From positions 1 through 48,794 of the IMG/VR virus record IMGVR_UViG_3300046697_000119: 48,794 bases of DNA; one strand, 5' to 3'. The position numbers were made by a program, and so were the translations under genes. The DNA comes from a virus. This document shows positions 23,311 to 32,233 of this stretch, piece by piece. The notes under the pieces were generated by a model that made no database searches, was not told where the DNA came from, and was given only the letters and a program-made list of their open reading frames with translations. Every line of letters begins with the position of its first letter. Position 1 is the first letter of the stretch.

Positions 23311-25763
23311 CCCAGACCCCCTTCAACTCGACCAATCGCAACGGACGTCGCTTTCGCGAGACGACTCGCCAGAGTGCCTTCCTCCAGCGGTCTGCCCTGC
23401 TTAATTCGCTTCACTTTCGTACTCACCGCGAAGTACTTAAATGAATCAGCTCCGTCCGAGTTCACCAGCACCGTAAGTTGGCCCCTCAAGTCCGTCTTGA
23501 AGCAATAATGCCGCAGGACGTCGAGGCCGTCTTCGCATCCAACTTCGTCAAAGTAACAATTCGGAAACACCACCCGCACTGCATTGATGCCATCGTTGTC
23601 GGACGTGGCAGGCACAATCTGAACATTGTAGCCAGACTTCCGAACTTGTTCCTCAATCGACCCTGTGAAACCGAGCCGACGGTGCTTCGCATCATGTGGC
23701 AGAAACATGGTTCCATAAAAGTACCCCTGGTTCTGACAATACTTCAAGTAATGCGACAACTCCTCCCGATTCGCCTCGTAGTAGTGCAGTATCCGCCATT
23801 GCATCGCGACCCGCTGAACGAACCACAACGCGGTATTGTTAGTCTTCCCAAGGTCCCAGAACACATCCACCGGAACATCAGGTTCATACGGCACGGAGCA
23901 AATTCGGCCTTCGAGTTGCGCTGCCCGAAGTTCCTTCGCATACACCGCGCCTTCGAGGTTCTGTATCGTCGCACCCTCATACACGTGAAGATACGAGTCG
24001 TAGTCTTCCTCTTTCAGCTTCTCTCGTTCCCGCTGCAACACTGGCCCAAACCACGGATTATCCCGCCACGACACTTTGATCGACAGAATGTCCGTTGACT
24101 CCATCACCGGACACGTAATTGGGGCAAGGGTGAAGTCCGGCCCGAAGAGCCTCTTCACGGTCGCCTCGGAGCCAAACCGTCGAATGGGATCTTCGACCTT
24201 CACGAGCCGCGAGTCCTTCACGAAATGCTTGTACGTGTGGTCAGTCTCCAGTTCCGGATTGAATGAGAGCCAGATTTCGCTGTCGTCGGCACGGATGGTC
24301 GGAATGAGAACCCCCCAGGAGTACCGAGAGATATTGTTGGCTTCTTCTGCCCAGCAGATGTCGACACCTTCGTAGGATCGAATGCTGGAGACGTTATTCT
24401 TGATCCCTTCGAACGAAAATGTTGTGCCATTGGCGCCGTAAATCTTTGCCTTCTCGACCTTGTAGAACCCGCTCAGTCCGAGGGCAAGGATTTGCTGCTC
24501 GAGGAGCTTATGCACCGAGTCATCAATTGACTTCTGCAACTCACGGACGCAGAGGATGGTAAGTTTGGTCTTAGTTGGAAACAGGATCTGGGGTGACATA
24601 CCCAAAATCAGAAGTGCCCTCGCGAAGTCCCAAGAATTGTGCGTGACTGTACCATCTTCAAGCACAAACAAATGATCACCATCAAGCGAGATTCCAGCAT
24701 AATTCCCTTCACCAATCGCTGTAACTGTCACTTGTGAACGCAAGAAATCCTTGTTCTTATGCACATCCTCTTGTTGCACCTGCTTTCGTTCAATCCGGCA
24801 CGGAATCCGCCAAGTGTCACCATTGATCGAAATATACCAAGCTTTGCCAATCTTTCCGTTACACGAAGTTTTCTTTTCCCTCAAGTAGGTTCGAAATCCA
24901 AGACAATCCGCAAGTTGTTTAACATCCTGTGCAAGTTCGGTATTTGTGTTGCAGAAAGTATAACCGTTGTGGCTCATAGTTCCGTCAGAGTCCAATAGCC
25001 CAGCAAGAAGCTCAAGACGATCACTTTCCGATGCAACTTTGTAAGAAAACGGGATGTGTTTATCCTCTACAACACCAAGCCTCTTGAAAAACTTCCAAAG
25101 TGGATTCTCTCTCCCAACTCCGAGCGGTTTCGTAAAACCAATATCGTAAGCAAGCTGCCCAGCTTTACGGTACTTTGTCAGTGTCAAATCGTTCTTATCC
25201 GCAATCTCTTGGCAACCATCAATCACTTCCCGGTCTGCGCTTGTAATACGCAACTCTCGACTCGTCCCATCGCCAAGCCAAATTCCAAGAAACCACGGAT
25301 CAATCAAATTAGGCTCTGCTTCACTGAACTCAATCAGTCCAGCACGATAGCCATGAAAATGTTCTTTCCAACGATTACTTTGGCCTAAGTAATCCCTAAC
25401 TGAAATCTCACAAATATCGTCATAGTCTTGATAACGACCATCATTTATGGAGGAATCACTCTTCTTCAGTGACAGAATATGATCCTCGTTAACCACATAA
25501 GACATACCGGAAGTCTGGTCAACACGAAACAATTTGCTTCGACCCCGTGTCGTAGAGAGTACAGTGCGCGGGAACGAATCCGGTCCCATGACCAAGTCAC
25601 CTGCTTTGATGTTCTCAATATTCATAAGGCTGCCATCGAACATCAGAACTTTCGTTCCGAGTCCGAGACACTTCGCTGCTCCGCGTCCTCCCCAAAAGAC
25701 TTTGTATCGCTTCGGTACAAAGAGCGGGATGAACGGGGCTGGGAATGTGATCGGACCGGACAT
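23298..25763 (-). CDS. Large terminase subunit (DNA-packaging ATPase/nuclease) interrupted by an intein
   Basis: 821 aa precursor. Residues 1-31 end in GGRGAAK, the start of Walker A; residues 32-376 are an intein; Ser377 resumes with SWDFARALL. After splicing the protein would be 476 aa, a normal length. Walker B is VDICWAEEAN (467-476), the coupling motif is LSFNPE (499-504), and FWDLGKTN (Asp637) is the first acidic residue of the RNase-H-like nuclease. Without splicing the ATP site would be broken. It lies directly upstream of the portal gene. There is no strong ribosome site before ATG 25763. The small subunit is encoded far upstream, at 39885. Confidence 0.92.
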   Translation of the reverse strand: MSGPITFPAPFIPLFVPKRYKVFWGGRGAAKCLGLGTKVLMFDGSLMNIENIKAGDLVMGPDSFPRTVLSTTRGRSKLFRVDQTSGMSYVVNEDHILSLKKSDSSINDGRYQDYDDICEISVRDYLGQSNRWKEHFHGYRAGLIEFSEAEPNLIDPWFLGIWLGDGTSRELRITSADREVIDGCQEIADKNDLTLTKYRKAGQLAYDIGFTKPLGVGRENPLWKFFKRLGVVEDKHIPFSYKVASESDRLELLAGLLDSDGTMSHNGYTFCNTNTELAQDVKQLADCLGFRTYLREKKTSCNGKIGKAWYISINGDTWRIPCRIERKQVQQEDVHKNKDFLRSQVTVTAIGEGNYAGISLDGDHLFVLEDGTVTHNSWDFARALLILGMSPQILFPTKTKLTILCVRELQKSIDDSVHKLLEQQILALGLSGFYKVEKAKIYGANGTTFSFEGIKNNVSSIRSYEGVDICWAEEANNISRYSWGVLIPTIRADDSEIWLSFNPELETDHTYKHFVKDSRLVKVEDPIRRFGSEATVKRLFGPDFTLAPITCPVMESTDILSIKVSWRDNPWFGPVLQREREKLKEEDYDSYLHVYEGATIQNLEGAVYAKELRAAQLEGRICSVPYEPDVPVDVFWDLGKTNNTALWFVQRVAMQWRILHYYEANREELSHYLKYCQNQGYFYGTMFLPHDAKHRRLGFTGSIEEQVRKSGYNVQIVPATSDNDGINAVRVVFPNCYFDEVGCEDGLDVLRHYCFKTDLRGQLTVLVNSDGADSFKYFAVSTKVKRIKQGRPLEEGTLASRLAKATSVAIGRVEGGLGWMR
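24636..25670 (-). mobile_element. Intein with LAGLIDADG homing endonuclease, in the terminase Walker A site
   Basis: 345 aa, from Cys (CLGLGTKVLMFDG) to His-Asn (DGTVTHN), followed by Ser of the host protein, which fits a standard splicing mechanism. YVVNEDHILSL is block B, with Asn for the common Thr. The endonuclease has both dodecapeptide blocks: LGIWLGDGT (about 128-136) and LLAGLLDSDGT (about 221-231), each with its Asp. The site is between Lys and Ser of the P-loop, a conserved target where repair must restore function. Codons are AT-richer than the flanking terminase, suggesting recent arrival. Both splicing and homing look intact. Confidence 0.92.
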
Positions 25764-25862
25764 TAGCGAACTTTAGTTGGAGGGCAGTTGCCCCGGCCGG
25801 GGGGTTATAGTGACCCTTTGGTCGGGGCAGTCTTTGCTAAACCGGGCTTCGCCCGGACCCGG
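25764..25862 (-). promoter_or_regulatory. Intergenic hairpins before the terminase gene
   Basis: 99 bases without a gene. CCGGGC-TTC-GCCCGG (25842-25856) is a perfect 6-bp hairpin and CCCCGGCCGGGG (25791-25802) a perfect palindrome. On the minus strand they lie between the stop of the 489-aa gene and the terminase start. They may act as an attenuator or processing site; no U-tract follows. A similar CCGGGC/GCCCGG hairpin occurs at 44708. Confidence 0.4.
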
Positions 25863-27332
25863 TCACGGCTCCGCCGACGCGGAGATGATTCCAGACGAGC
25901 TCGAAGTCCCCAACGACATCCAATGATTGGACGTTCCAGCTGCACCAACGGTCACGGTGCAGTTCATCAGGAACCCCACATTTGATGCCACTGTTGCCAA
26001 CGAAGTCGACAGACTGTTGCTCGTGCAGGTGCTGGTCGAAGTCTCCGCGACCTGCCCAAACACCTGGAACCCTGCCGTGAACATCACGACCGGAGCGATC
26101 CTCATCGGCACCGGGAACGGCACGTAACAATTCGCCCCGGTCGTCGCAGTGTTCTCACACATCCCATTGACCGTCAACCCGAGCGACTGTTGCTCATAAT
26201 TGAAGTACCAATATGAATACTCCAACGCAGCTTCAATCTGCGCCGGCCGACGCTCAAAGGCCGTCGGAGCAACCACGCCGTTCGGCAACGTCGGAGTCAC
26301 CATCGAAGGCTTTGCCTCAAGCTGGAGTCCCTGGAGTTCGATCCAGTCCGTCGTGATCGCCGTCGCCACAGTCGGAGTGAAGCAAACCTGGACTGAGACG
26401 TCGGTGACTGCCGTTGTGGTTCCCGGAATCGTCGCCGGAATGGATGCCGCAACTGCATAGCGAGTCCAAGTGGTCGACCCGGCGATAGTGACGAACCCAT
26501 TCGTCCCAATCGTCCCGGCCGTTCCGGCCACGAGCACCGGAGCCGCCGCGGTTTGGTTTGTCGGCCCCGAGGTGCCGAAGGTCGTGGCGTTCGTTCCGAT
26601 AGCGTACTTGGACCCCTGCGAACCGGCGTATCCGAGCGTCGCTTGGGTCCCCGCCGCCGCACTCGCGGAGGAGTACGAGATCTCCACCGTGAATGCACCA
26701 CCCGCAGCAGACATTCCCGCCCCGTTCAACTCATAGAACGAAAACACCGCGTTTGCGCCAATGAGAGGAGCACTTTGGAGCTGGTCAAGAGTCTGGCCGA
26801 CGCACTCCAGAGCCCCAGTCGCACTCGAAGTCCTCGCCAGTCTCAACGCATGGGTCGACCCGAGCGCCGGGAGGGCCTCGGTCGACCCAGACGCAATCGT
26901 CACTGTGTTGCTGGTGGTGCCTTTGCCGTAGAGCCACCAACCATCCGCACTCATCACCGCTGCCGTGGCAGTGATGCCTGCGAGTGTAGCAAGACCCTTA
27001 GTCGTGCTGAGGCGCTGGCCGAGGTTGGTATCGAAGTCCCCACCAATGAGACGGTTGGTACCGAACGGAAGCGCCAACTCGGACGTCGGAACCAGCTCAG
27101 TCTGGGGGAACTGCCCCTGACCGAGCCCTGTGTCCACTGCAACAGTCTCCGAGCCCGTCAGAGCCGGAGCTCCTGCCGGAACATAGCTGGTGCAAGCCCC
27201 GTTCGTGAAGCTAGCGCAGTACTGCGGACCTCCCACAAGGGGCACATTCGGGAAGAACCCTGCCGCAAGAGCGGCTGCGCTCCCCACCACACTCGCGGCG
27301 ATCAGCCCCGCGAGGATCTTTCGCTTAGTCAT
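25863..27332 (-). CDS. Adhesin- or fibre-like protein with Sec signal peptide
   Basis: 489 aa. ATG preceded by AGGAGAG. The N-terminus MTKRKILAGLIAASVVGSAAALA is a classic signal peptide, with cleavage probable after ALA. The rest is Thr/Ser/Ala/Gly-rich and beta-rich. The region around residues 265-400 (TTWTRYAVAASIPATIPG, LQLEAKPS, AAPTAFERRPAQIEAALEYS) resembles carbohydrate-binding or tail-fibre modules seen in phage adhesins. Paired Cys (CASFTNGACTSY) could form disulfides, as expected for an exported protein. It follows two other fibre-like genes in the late operon. Role is inferred. Confidence 0.75.
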   Translation of the reverse strand: MTKRKILAGLIAASVVGSAAALAAGFFPNVPLVGGPQYCASFTNGACTSYVPAGAPALTGSETVAVDTGLGQGQFPQTELVPTSELALPFGTNRLIGGDFDTNLGQRLSTTKGLATLAGITATAAVMSADGWWLYGKGTTSNTVTIASGSTEALPALGSTHALRLARTSSATGALECVGQTLDQLQSAPLIGANAVFSFYELNGAGMSAAGGAFTVEISYSSASAAAGTQATLGYAGSQGSKYAIGTNATTFGTSGPTNQTAAAPVLVAGTAGTIGTNGFVTIAGSTTWTRYAVAASIPATIPGTTTAVTDVSVQVCFTPTVATAITTDWIELQGLQLEAKPSMVTPTLPNGVVAPTAFERRPAQIEAALEYSYWYFNYEQQSLGLTVNGMCENTATTGANCYVPFPVPMRIAPVVMFTAGFQVFGQVAETSTSTCTSNSLSTSLATVASNVGFLMNCTVTVGAAGTSNHWMSLGTSSSSGIISASAEP

Positions 27333-27368
27333 TTCACTCTCCTCGGGGGCACTTTATGCTCCCCTGTC

Positions 27369-27388
27369 TTGGGGGACCATTCCCCCAA
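27369..27388 (-). terminator. Perfect 8-bp hairpin between fibre genes
   Basis: TTGGGGGA / TCCCCCAA with a 4-base loop, in the 85-base gap between the genes ending at 27418 and starting at 27332. No U-run follows, so it may be a processing or stabilising hairpin rather than a full terminator. Confidence 0.4.
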
Positions 27389-27417
27389 ACTCTCACTACT
27401 CCGGCGAGCATCGCCGT

Positions 27418-29325
27418 TTAGTATCTCAACTGCGCCGAGAGTTGGTGGCCTTGCCCGGCCACACTTCCCGAATTGCCGCTACCATAGAAATAGGTAAGCG
27501 TCGCCTCAGACGACCATTCCAACGCTTGCAAATAGTGAACGCCAGCCGCCAGTTGCGTTCCAAGATTCGCCATTGCAGTTCCATTTGTACGGATACCGGC
27601 CGACGCCGGCCCATAGACTTGGCCAATTTGCCCAGACGGCGTTGCAGTAGAGTCCAGCCCGATACCAATCGATGGGCTACCGCCCGCACTCGCCTGGATT
27701 ATTTCAGCAAAAGTGGCGTCAACAAAATCTTCTTGCTGCCCGATAACCACCGTCACGCGATTATTGGCGCTGCCATCCGACTGCTGCCATGTCGAATTGG
27801 CTTCCTGCCAATTTGCCTTACTGTCTTGCGCAAGACCGATGACCGGAACCCGATTGGTCTCGTTCCACAACCCCACCCATGCGCCATTTGTCGGGCCTCC
27901 GCTCGCCGCCGCCGGAGTCGGATTGAACGTCACCTTCGCGCCGCCAGCATCAGTGGCAATCGTACCGAGGTATGTTCCATATCCCGCCGCAGGACCATTC
28001 GTGATAGCGACCGAATTCACCAGGATGCCATTGACCCTCGCGAAGGCGTCACCCGCCGCCGGTGTCGTCACGCTCGTCCACGCCACGTCCCGCGTCAACG
28101 TACAGGTTCCGGCGTTGTTCCACGCCACGAGATCATACACACTTGCCGCGACTGCCGCCGCAGGCCCTGCATTCCCCGAGGACGAATTCGCCAGAATGTT
28201 TGTCATCACTGGGCAAACCGTCGGAACAAAATACGCCCCGTTCCATAACGGCACGAGGTTTCCCACATACGGAACTGCCGCAACGGTTCCAACCCCTGTC
28301 GCCGAAGAAGGCGAAATCGGATTCGTCAGCGACGTACTGAGCCGAAATTGCGATGGCACAATCGCCGGATATGCTGTTGCAGCGTTGTACTGAATGATTT
28401 GCCAATTGCCCGAGCCAAGATAGAGCACCCACGCAGTATCATTTGTAGCGGTAGTAATGCTGACGCTGTTTGGTGTCAGGAGCCCAGCAGACTCCGTGAT
28501 CGTCAGAGGTGATGAAAACTGCACCAGATAAAGCGGCCACTGGGTCGTCGCGGAACTTCCGAACGACGTAATCGTGGTCCCCCCTGTCACAATCACGTCA
28601 TGCGAGGCTATCGTCCCAAGGTCCGTCGTGGCCGCAGCGGTGATGACAGTCTGAACTCCAATGCCGGGGGCTGGCAGGAGCGCCTGTAGGATGAAGGCGT
28701 TCAGGCTTGCCGAATACGTCGCAAACTCGAGGTTTCCGTCGGCAATCTCATCCCCCGTAAGGGTCGCAGGCCCCGTCGAGGTGTTCTTCTCAACCAACAC
28801 ACTCCCATATCCCGAGGCATTAATTGTCGTCGACCCGGTGTTGGCGGCATTCGCGATGAACCCCACAGTCTGCCCATCCTTCGCAACAAACCCGGCGGGA
28901 GTCGACAGAGTGATCGCGTTCGCGGTTCCAGTTGCAGTTCCGTACCAAATAACGCCTCCGGAGCCCCCCGACGACGAGGTCGGGCTGGCATAAGTGAGTT
29001 GATCCCACACAACGACCCCGTTGAGGTCCTGGACGACCTGCCGATACTCCCCAGAGCCCCAAATGATAGCCCTTCCGTTCGTATCCAGCGTAATAGGATT
29101 CTGGTTAGGGGTATTTCCGAGGGGGTCCTGATAGGTCGCCTTCGGCGTTGTGGTGAACGGGACGTACATATACACCCGACCGCCCACATACGGCGCGCCG
29201 CTGCCGTCGCTGAACTGAGTCATCCCGTTCGGCAAAATCGCCTGAGTCTGGGCAACAGCGACCGAAGCAGACCCAACTCCAACGAGCACAGTAAGTACAC
29301 TAAGAAGCTTTGCAAACTTTATCAT
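27418..29325 (-). CDS. Tail-fibre/tailspike-like protein with Sec signal peptide and head-binding-type domain
   Basis: 635 aa from ATG 29325. KFAKLLSVLTVLVGVGSASV then AVAQ forms a signal peptide. Directly after it, GGRVYMYVPFTTTPKATYQD, PITLDTNGRAIIWGSGEYRQ and DLNGVVVWDQLTY follow the pattern of the phage N-terminal attachment module also seen in P22-tailspike head-binding domains. The remainder is Thr/Ala/Gly-rich, beta-rich and ends in SAQLRY. A virion-binding domain behind a signal peptide is odd, since virions assemble in the cytoplasm. Likely receptor binding; unusual export is inference. Confidence 0.75.
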   Translation of the reverse strand: MIKFAKLLSVLTVLVGVGSASVAVAQTQAILPNGMTQFSDGSGAPYVGGRVYMYVPFTTTPKATYQDPLGNTPNQNPITLDTNGRAIIWGSGEYRQVVQDLNGVVVWDQLTYASPTSSSGGSGGVIWYGTATGTANAITLSTPAGFVAKDGQTVGFIANAANTGSTTINASGYGSVLVEKNTSTGPATLTGDEIADGNLEFATYSASLNAFILQALLPAPGIGVQTVITAAATTDLGTIASHDVIVTGGTTITSFGSSATTQWPLYLVQFSSPLTITESAGLLTPNSVSITTATNDTAWVLYLGSGNWQIIQYNAATAYPAIVPSQFRLSTSLTNPISPSSATGVGTVAAVPYVGNLVPLWNGAYFVPTVCPVMTNILANSSSGNAGPAAAVAASVYDLVAWNNAGTCTLTRDVAWTSVTTPAAGDAFARVNGILVNSVAITNGPAAGYGTYLGTIATDAGGAKVTFNPTPAAASGGPTNGAWVGLWNETNRVPVIGLAQDSKANWQEANSTWQQSDGSANNRVTVVIGQQEDFVDATFAEIIQASAGGSPSIGIGLDSTATPSGQIGQVYGPASAGIRTNGTAMANLGTQLAAGVHYLQALEWSSEATLTYFYGSGNSGSVAGQGHQLSAQLRY

Positions 29326-29356
29326 CTTTCTCACCCACAAGAGCGGCGGGGCTTGT

Positions 29357-29725
29357 TCAGTCGCGTTGGTGGAAATTGGCCCCAAGCGCGGCAATCGACG
29401 TGCGGAACGAATCCATAATCAGCGCGCCGAGCCGATCGAGATCGTGCCTTGTCGCCATGTCAGAGCGGATGATCTCCATCTTCGCATCGAGCGCCCCGAC
29501 CTGACGTTCGACCTTCGCATCCGAAGCGCTAAACTTCATCTCGGCGTCTTGACGGTATTTCTCCAAATCGTCCTTGACTCGTTTGGCAATGGCTTCGTTT
29601 CGGCCGCCGCGCCAGATGAAGCCGACGATCGCGATCATCGCCCCCATGAATCCGCCACTTCCGAGTAGGGTCACTGCGATCTCCCATGTCGACCATGCCG
29701 CCTCAGGCGTCATCGGCGCAGCCAT
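29357..29725 (-). CDS. Membrane-anchored coiled-coil protein
   Basis: 122 aa. One membrane span at about 17-38 (AVTLLGSGGFMGAMIAIVGF), then a charged helix (KRVKDDLEKYRQDAEMKF to about residue 95), likely coiled coil. This layout resembles inner-membrane spanins or small holin partners, and it is near lysis genes, but no lipobox partner is evident. Spanin is one possibility only. Confidence 0.65.
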   Translation of the reverse strand: MAAPMTPEAAWSTWEIAVTLLGSGGFMGAMIAIVGFIWRGGRNEAIAKRVKDDLEKYRQDAEMKFSASDAKVERQVGALDAKMEIIRSDMATRHDLDRLGALIMDSFRTSIAALGANFHQRD

Positions 29726-29781
29726 CGCGTCGTCCTTTCGTTAGTCCGCGCCGTGCTTACCAACGCGGTTGTTAAGTCGTC

Positions 29782-29800
29782 CGGCGACTGCGAGTCGCCG
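29782..29800 (-). terminator. Perfect 8-bp intergenic hairpin
   Basis: CGGCGACT / AGTCGCCG with a 3-base loop, in the 76-base gap between the genes at 29802 and 29725. Strong stem, no U-tract; may stop or process late mRNA. Confidence 0.4.
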
Positions 29801-29801
29801 A

Positions 29802-30014
29802 TCATTGGCCGAAACAAACGATCCCACCCCACCAGAAATGGCAGGCGAGAAACCCGGCGACGAGCCCAGCCACGAATGGCAGCGGCGGCCACGCCTTTGA
29901 AAAATCCCAGACGGTGCGCGATAGCGTAGCGCGATTGGTGTGAAGCGCCCACCATTCGGCGATACCGAACGTCACCGCGATCCCGACCACCCAAAATGCC
30001 CAACAGGTTTCCAT
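29802..30014 (-). CDS. Small inner-membrane protein with two spans
   Basis: 70 aa from ATG 30014, one base after the nucleosidase stop. Two hydrophobic spans (CWAFWVVGIAVTFGIAEWWA; FVAGLVAGFLACHFWWGGIV) flank a polar loop with TLSRTVWDFSKAWPPLP. I recall similar small proteins in phages and prophages of Rhizobiales. A holin-like or envelope role is possible. Confidence 0.7.
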   Translation of the reverse strand: METCWAFWVVGIAVTFGIAEWWALHTNRATLSRTVWDFSKAWPPLPFVAGLVAGFLACHFWWGGIVCFGQ

Positions 30015-30015
30015 G

Positions 30016-30684
30016 TCATGCTCCAAAGCTGATCCCGATGTCAACGAGCGCCTTGGCGAGCGCATCAAACGCCGCTTCGGCGGAATCAGCGAGGTCGAGC
30101 AGCGCAGGCAGCTCTTCGTGATCGTTCGGCAACGTGTCGATCAGCGTCCAAATTACCGCTTGCCAATTGACGCCGCCCGTCTTGTCCATCGCGGCGAGCG
30201 CGGCGGCCGGAATATCCTGGTTGGCGGCGTCGGACACCGCGCGCAACATGGTGAAGGGAATGCCGCGCGCCTTGCTGCGCGCCGCGATCAAGGACTCCAT
30301 GTCGACGACATCGGCCTTGGTCGCGGCATAGAGCGCGGCCTTGTCGGCGGCGGTCGCAACCGTCACGGCGGAACCTGTCCCGACGACGGGTCGGGCGCCG
30401 GTTAGGTCACGCAGCCGCTTCGACCACGCCGCGTCGCAGAATATACCTGGCGACGGCGGATCGACCATTAAGCCGGCGACGACCAGATCGCCGACTTTGA
30501 GCGCCGGGTTGAGCGCGCCGCAGGTGCCGAAGCTCAGCACATGATCGCAGCCGCCGGCGATCACCGCCTCGAGGTCGGCCGCCAGCTTCTCCGCGTTGCC
30601 GGCGCCGACGATGACGATCGCATTGTCCGGGTGGCCGAGGATGGCGGCTTCTTGCTGCATGCCGCAGACAAGCGCGATCTTCAT
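30016..30684 (-). CDS. Nucleosidase/phosphorylase of the PNP-UDP superfamily, HpnG-like
   Basis: 222 aa from ATG 30684. LSFGTCGALNPALKVGDLVV is the family's nucleoside-binding Gly loop region, and VVDMESLIAA followed by PFTMLRAVSDAA is the active-site and Asp motif. The VDMES and LRAVSD style is closer to hopanoid-associated phosphorylase (HpnG, which removes adenine from adenosylhopane) than to MTA/SAH nucleosidase, though that is a judgement by eye. A cytosolic enzyme in a phage lysis region is unexpected. It may alter hopanoid lipids or clear SAM by-products from methylation. GC-rich codons suggest host origin. Confidence 0.75.
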   Translation of the reverse strand: MKIALVCGMQQEAAILGHPDNAIVIVGAGNAEKLAADLEAVIAGGCDHVLSFGTCGALNPALKVGDLVVAGLMVDPPSPGIFCDAAWSKRLRDLTGARPVVGTGSAVTVATAADKAALYAATKADVVDMESLIAARSKARGIPFTMLRAVSDAANQDIPAAALAAMDKTGGVNWQAVIWTLIDTLPNDHEELPALLDLADSAEAAFDALAKALVDIGISFGA

Positions 30685-30685
30685 G

Positions 30686-31189
30686 TTAGTTCCCTGCGGG
30701 CGCGGTAAGAGGCACAACTGGCGGCGGCACGCCTTCTGATGTGGCTGACGCTGGTGTGGTGATCGTCAATCCGACCACTGGCACCTTGGCGCAGATCGAC
30801 GTGAAACTGAACGGCAGCATCCCAATGGCTAACGCCTGCGCGGCGTTCGCCATGTCCTGCCAGACCTGTGCGCAAGCCGTGTTGCGGCAAATTCGGTTTA
30901 GCTCGGCTTGATCGAGCCGGGCATACTCGATATCGGTCGCAAGGTGGAACGTCAGCGGGAGCGGATGCGCCTGGATCAGCGATGCGAGCGTTTGGATTTC
31001 GGCCAGGCAGGCATTGCCAACTTGATCTTGCAGCTCAGGCGTCGCGAGCGAGGCCGTCATGGCAGCAGCGACATCAGCTTGAGCCCACGCCCCGATTGCG
31101 TTAAGCGGGTTGGACTTGGCGGTCGGCTGGGCAACGGCGACGCTCGCGGTCAGTGCGAGCGCGGCGGCGAGAATGAAAGGCTTGCGCAT
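30686..31189 (-). CDS. Periplasmic small protein with signal peptide
   Basis: 167 aa from ATG 31189. MRKPFILAAALALTASVAVA is a signal peptide. The mature part begins QPTAKSNPLNAIGAWAQADV and is helical, with four Cys (VGNACLAE, RICRNTACAQ, SICAKV) that could form disulfides in the periplasm. Neighbouring holin, endolysin and membrane genes suggest lysis or envelope work, but no family function can be stated. Confidence 0.7.
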   Translation of the reverse strand: MRKPFILAAALALTASVAVAQPTAKSNPLNAIGAWAQADVAAAMTASLATPELQDQVGNACLAEIQTLASLIQAHPLPLTFHLATDIEYARLDQAELNRICRNTACAQVWQDMANAAQALAIGMLPFSFTSICAKVPVVGLTITTPASATSEGVPPPVVPLTAPAGN

Positions 31190-31191
31190 GT

Positions 31192-31536
31192 TTAACTCCC
31201 AAGACGAGAGGAAGATCGCGGCGTATCGACCTGCATCGACGGCGACGACTCGTCGACGACCTTGCGGCCATTGTCGGCGTCGTTCACCGCAGCGATCTGC
31301 GCCGTCTGCGTGTGTTGATTCCTTTTGTACCAGCCAGTCGCGACAGCAACACCGGCGAAGACCAAGAACATCAAATCGTTGGCGATGGTGGGGACATCGG
31401 CGGACGGAATGAGGCCCTTGTTTGCCGCCCACATGGCCGCCGCCGATGCGAGCGAGAGGACGATGCTGGTCACAAGGCTCGTGGTCTGCGGGTCCATTGG
31501 CGCATCGGTAGTGCCGGACTTGACTGGCTGAGACAT
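31192..31536 (-). CDS. Putative holin
   Basis: 114 aa from ATG 31536, chosen for the strong upstream GGAAGGAG. Two hydrophobic spans (SLVTSIVLSLASAAAMWAAN; DLMFLVFAGVAVATGWY) are followed by a charged tail (KRNQHTQTAQ). Size, two spans and position directly after the endolysin gene fit a holin that controls the timing of lysis. The antiholin or trigger cannot be read. Confidence 0.7.
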   Translation of the reverse strand: MSQPVKSGTTDAPMDPQTTSLVTSIVLSLASAAAMWAANKGLIPSADVPTIANDLMFLVFAGVAVATGWYKRNQHTQTAQIAAVNDADNGRKVVDESSPSMQVDTPRSSSRLGS

Positions 31537-31552
31537 TTTGGTTCTCCTTCCT

Positions 31553-32233
31553 TCACTCGGTCCCGCCGAGCGCGGCAACGTTCAGATCAACAGTCAACAA
31601 CCCTCCGATCGCGACAGGGCAGGAAATCTCCGCCTCATCATCCCGCTGCCACATGACAGCGCCCGCATAGCCGCTCGTCGCGGGATCGGGCGTCGGGAAG
31701 ATCGTCCCCGTAACACGGTGCGGCGCGGTCGTCTTGACGTGAAACACCCAAATCTTGACGCTCGGCCGAAGCGCGGCGATCTGCGCCGCCATCTGGAACG
31801 AGCAATAGACGCCGGAGGTATAGCCGCCGCCGCGAACCGCGTCGATCCAGCTCGCGACATACTCGCGCTGCGCCGTTCCGAGCGGCAGGCCGTTCTCGAT
31901 GTCTAGGAAGACCGTCGAGCCCTTCGCGTATCCCTCCCCCGCCATGAGCCGGCAGGCGTCCGCGCCATCGAGCGCGCCCTGCGCCGCGTTGACGCTCGGG
32001 TTGGTGATCAAGCGCCCCGCATTGTCGCAGACCTGCCGGCCGACATAGACCGGATACAGCCTCCACCCCATGTCGAGGAGTTCCTGGCGATGGCCCATCC
32101 ATGATCTTTCGCCGTGGTCGGGCGCTGGCGCGAGATAGGGCGCACACACCCGCAAGTTCGTGTTGGCGATCAGCCATGTCATGACGGGCAGGCCGGGGAA
32201 ATCGGAACGGTCGAAACCAGCCAAGCCGCTCAT
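31553..32233 (-). CDS. Endolysin candidate, DUF1906/GH25-like glycoside hydrolase
   Basis: 226 aa from ATG 32233 (TGATG overlap with the upstream gene). The N-terminus AGFDRSDFPGL (D8, D11) and TVFLDIENGLP (D111, E113) are the barrel-end acidic residues of DUF1906/GH25-like muramidases; GYTSGVYCSF and VMWQRDD continue the (beta/alpha) barrel pattern. It would cut peptidoglycan. No signal peptide is present, so it would rely on the adjacent holin. Confidence 0.8.
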   Translation of the reverse strand: MSGLAGFDRSDFPGLPVMTWLIANTNLRVCAPYLAPAPDHGERSWMGHRQELLDMGWRLYPVYVGRQVCDNAGRLITNPSVNAAQGALDGADACRLMAGEGYAKGSTVFLDIENGLPLGTAQREYVASWIDAVRGGGYTSGVYCSFQMAAQIAALRPSVKIWVFHVKTTAPHRVTGTIFPTPDPATSGYAGAVMWQRDDEAEISCPVAIGGLLTVDLNVAALGGTE

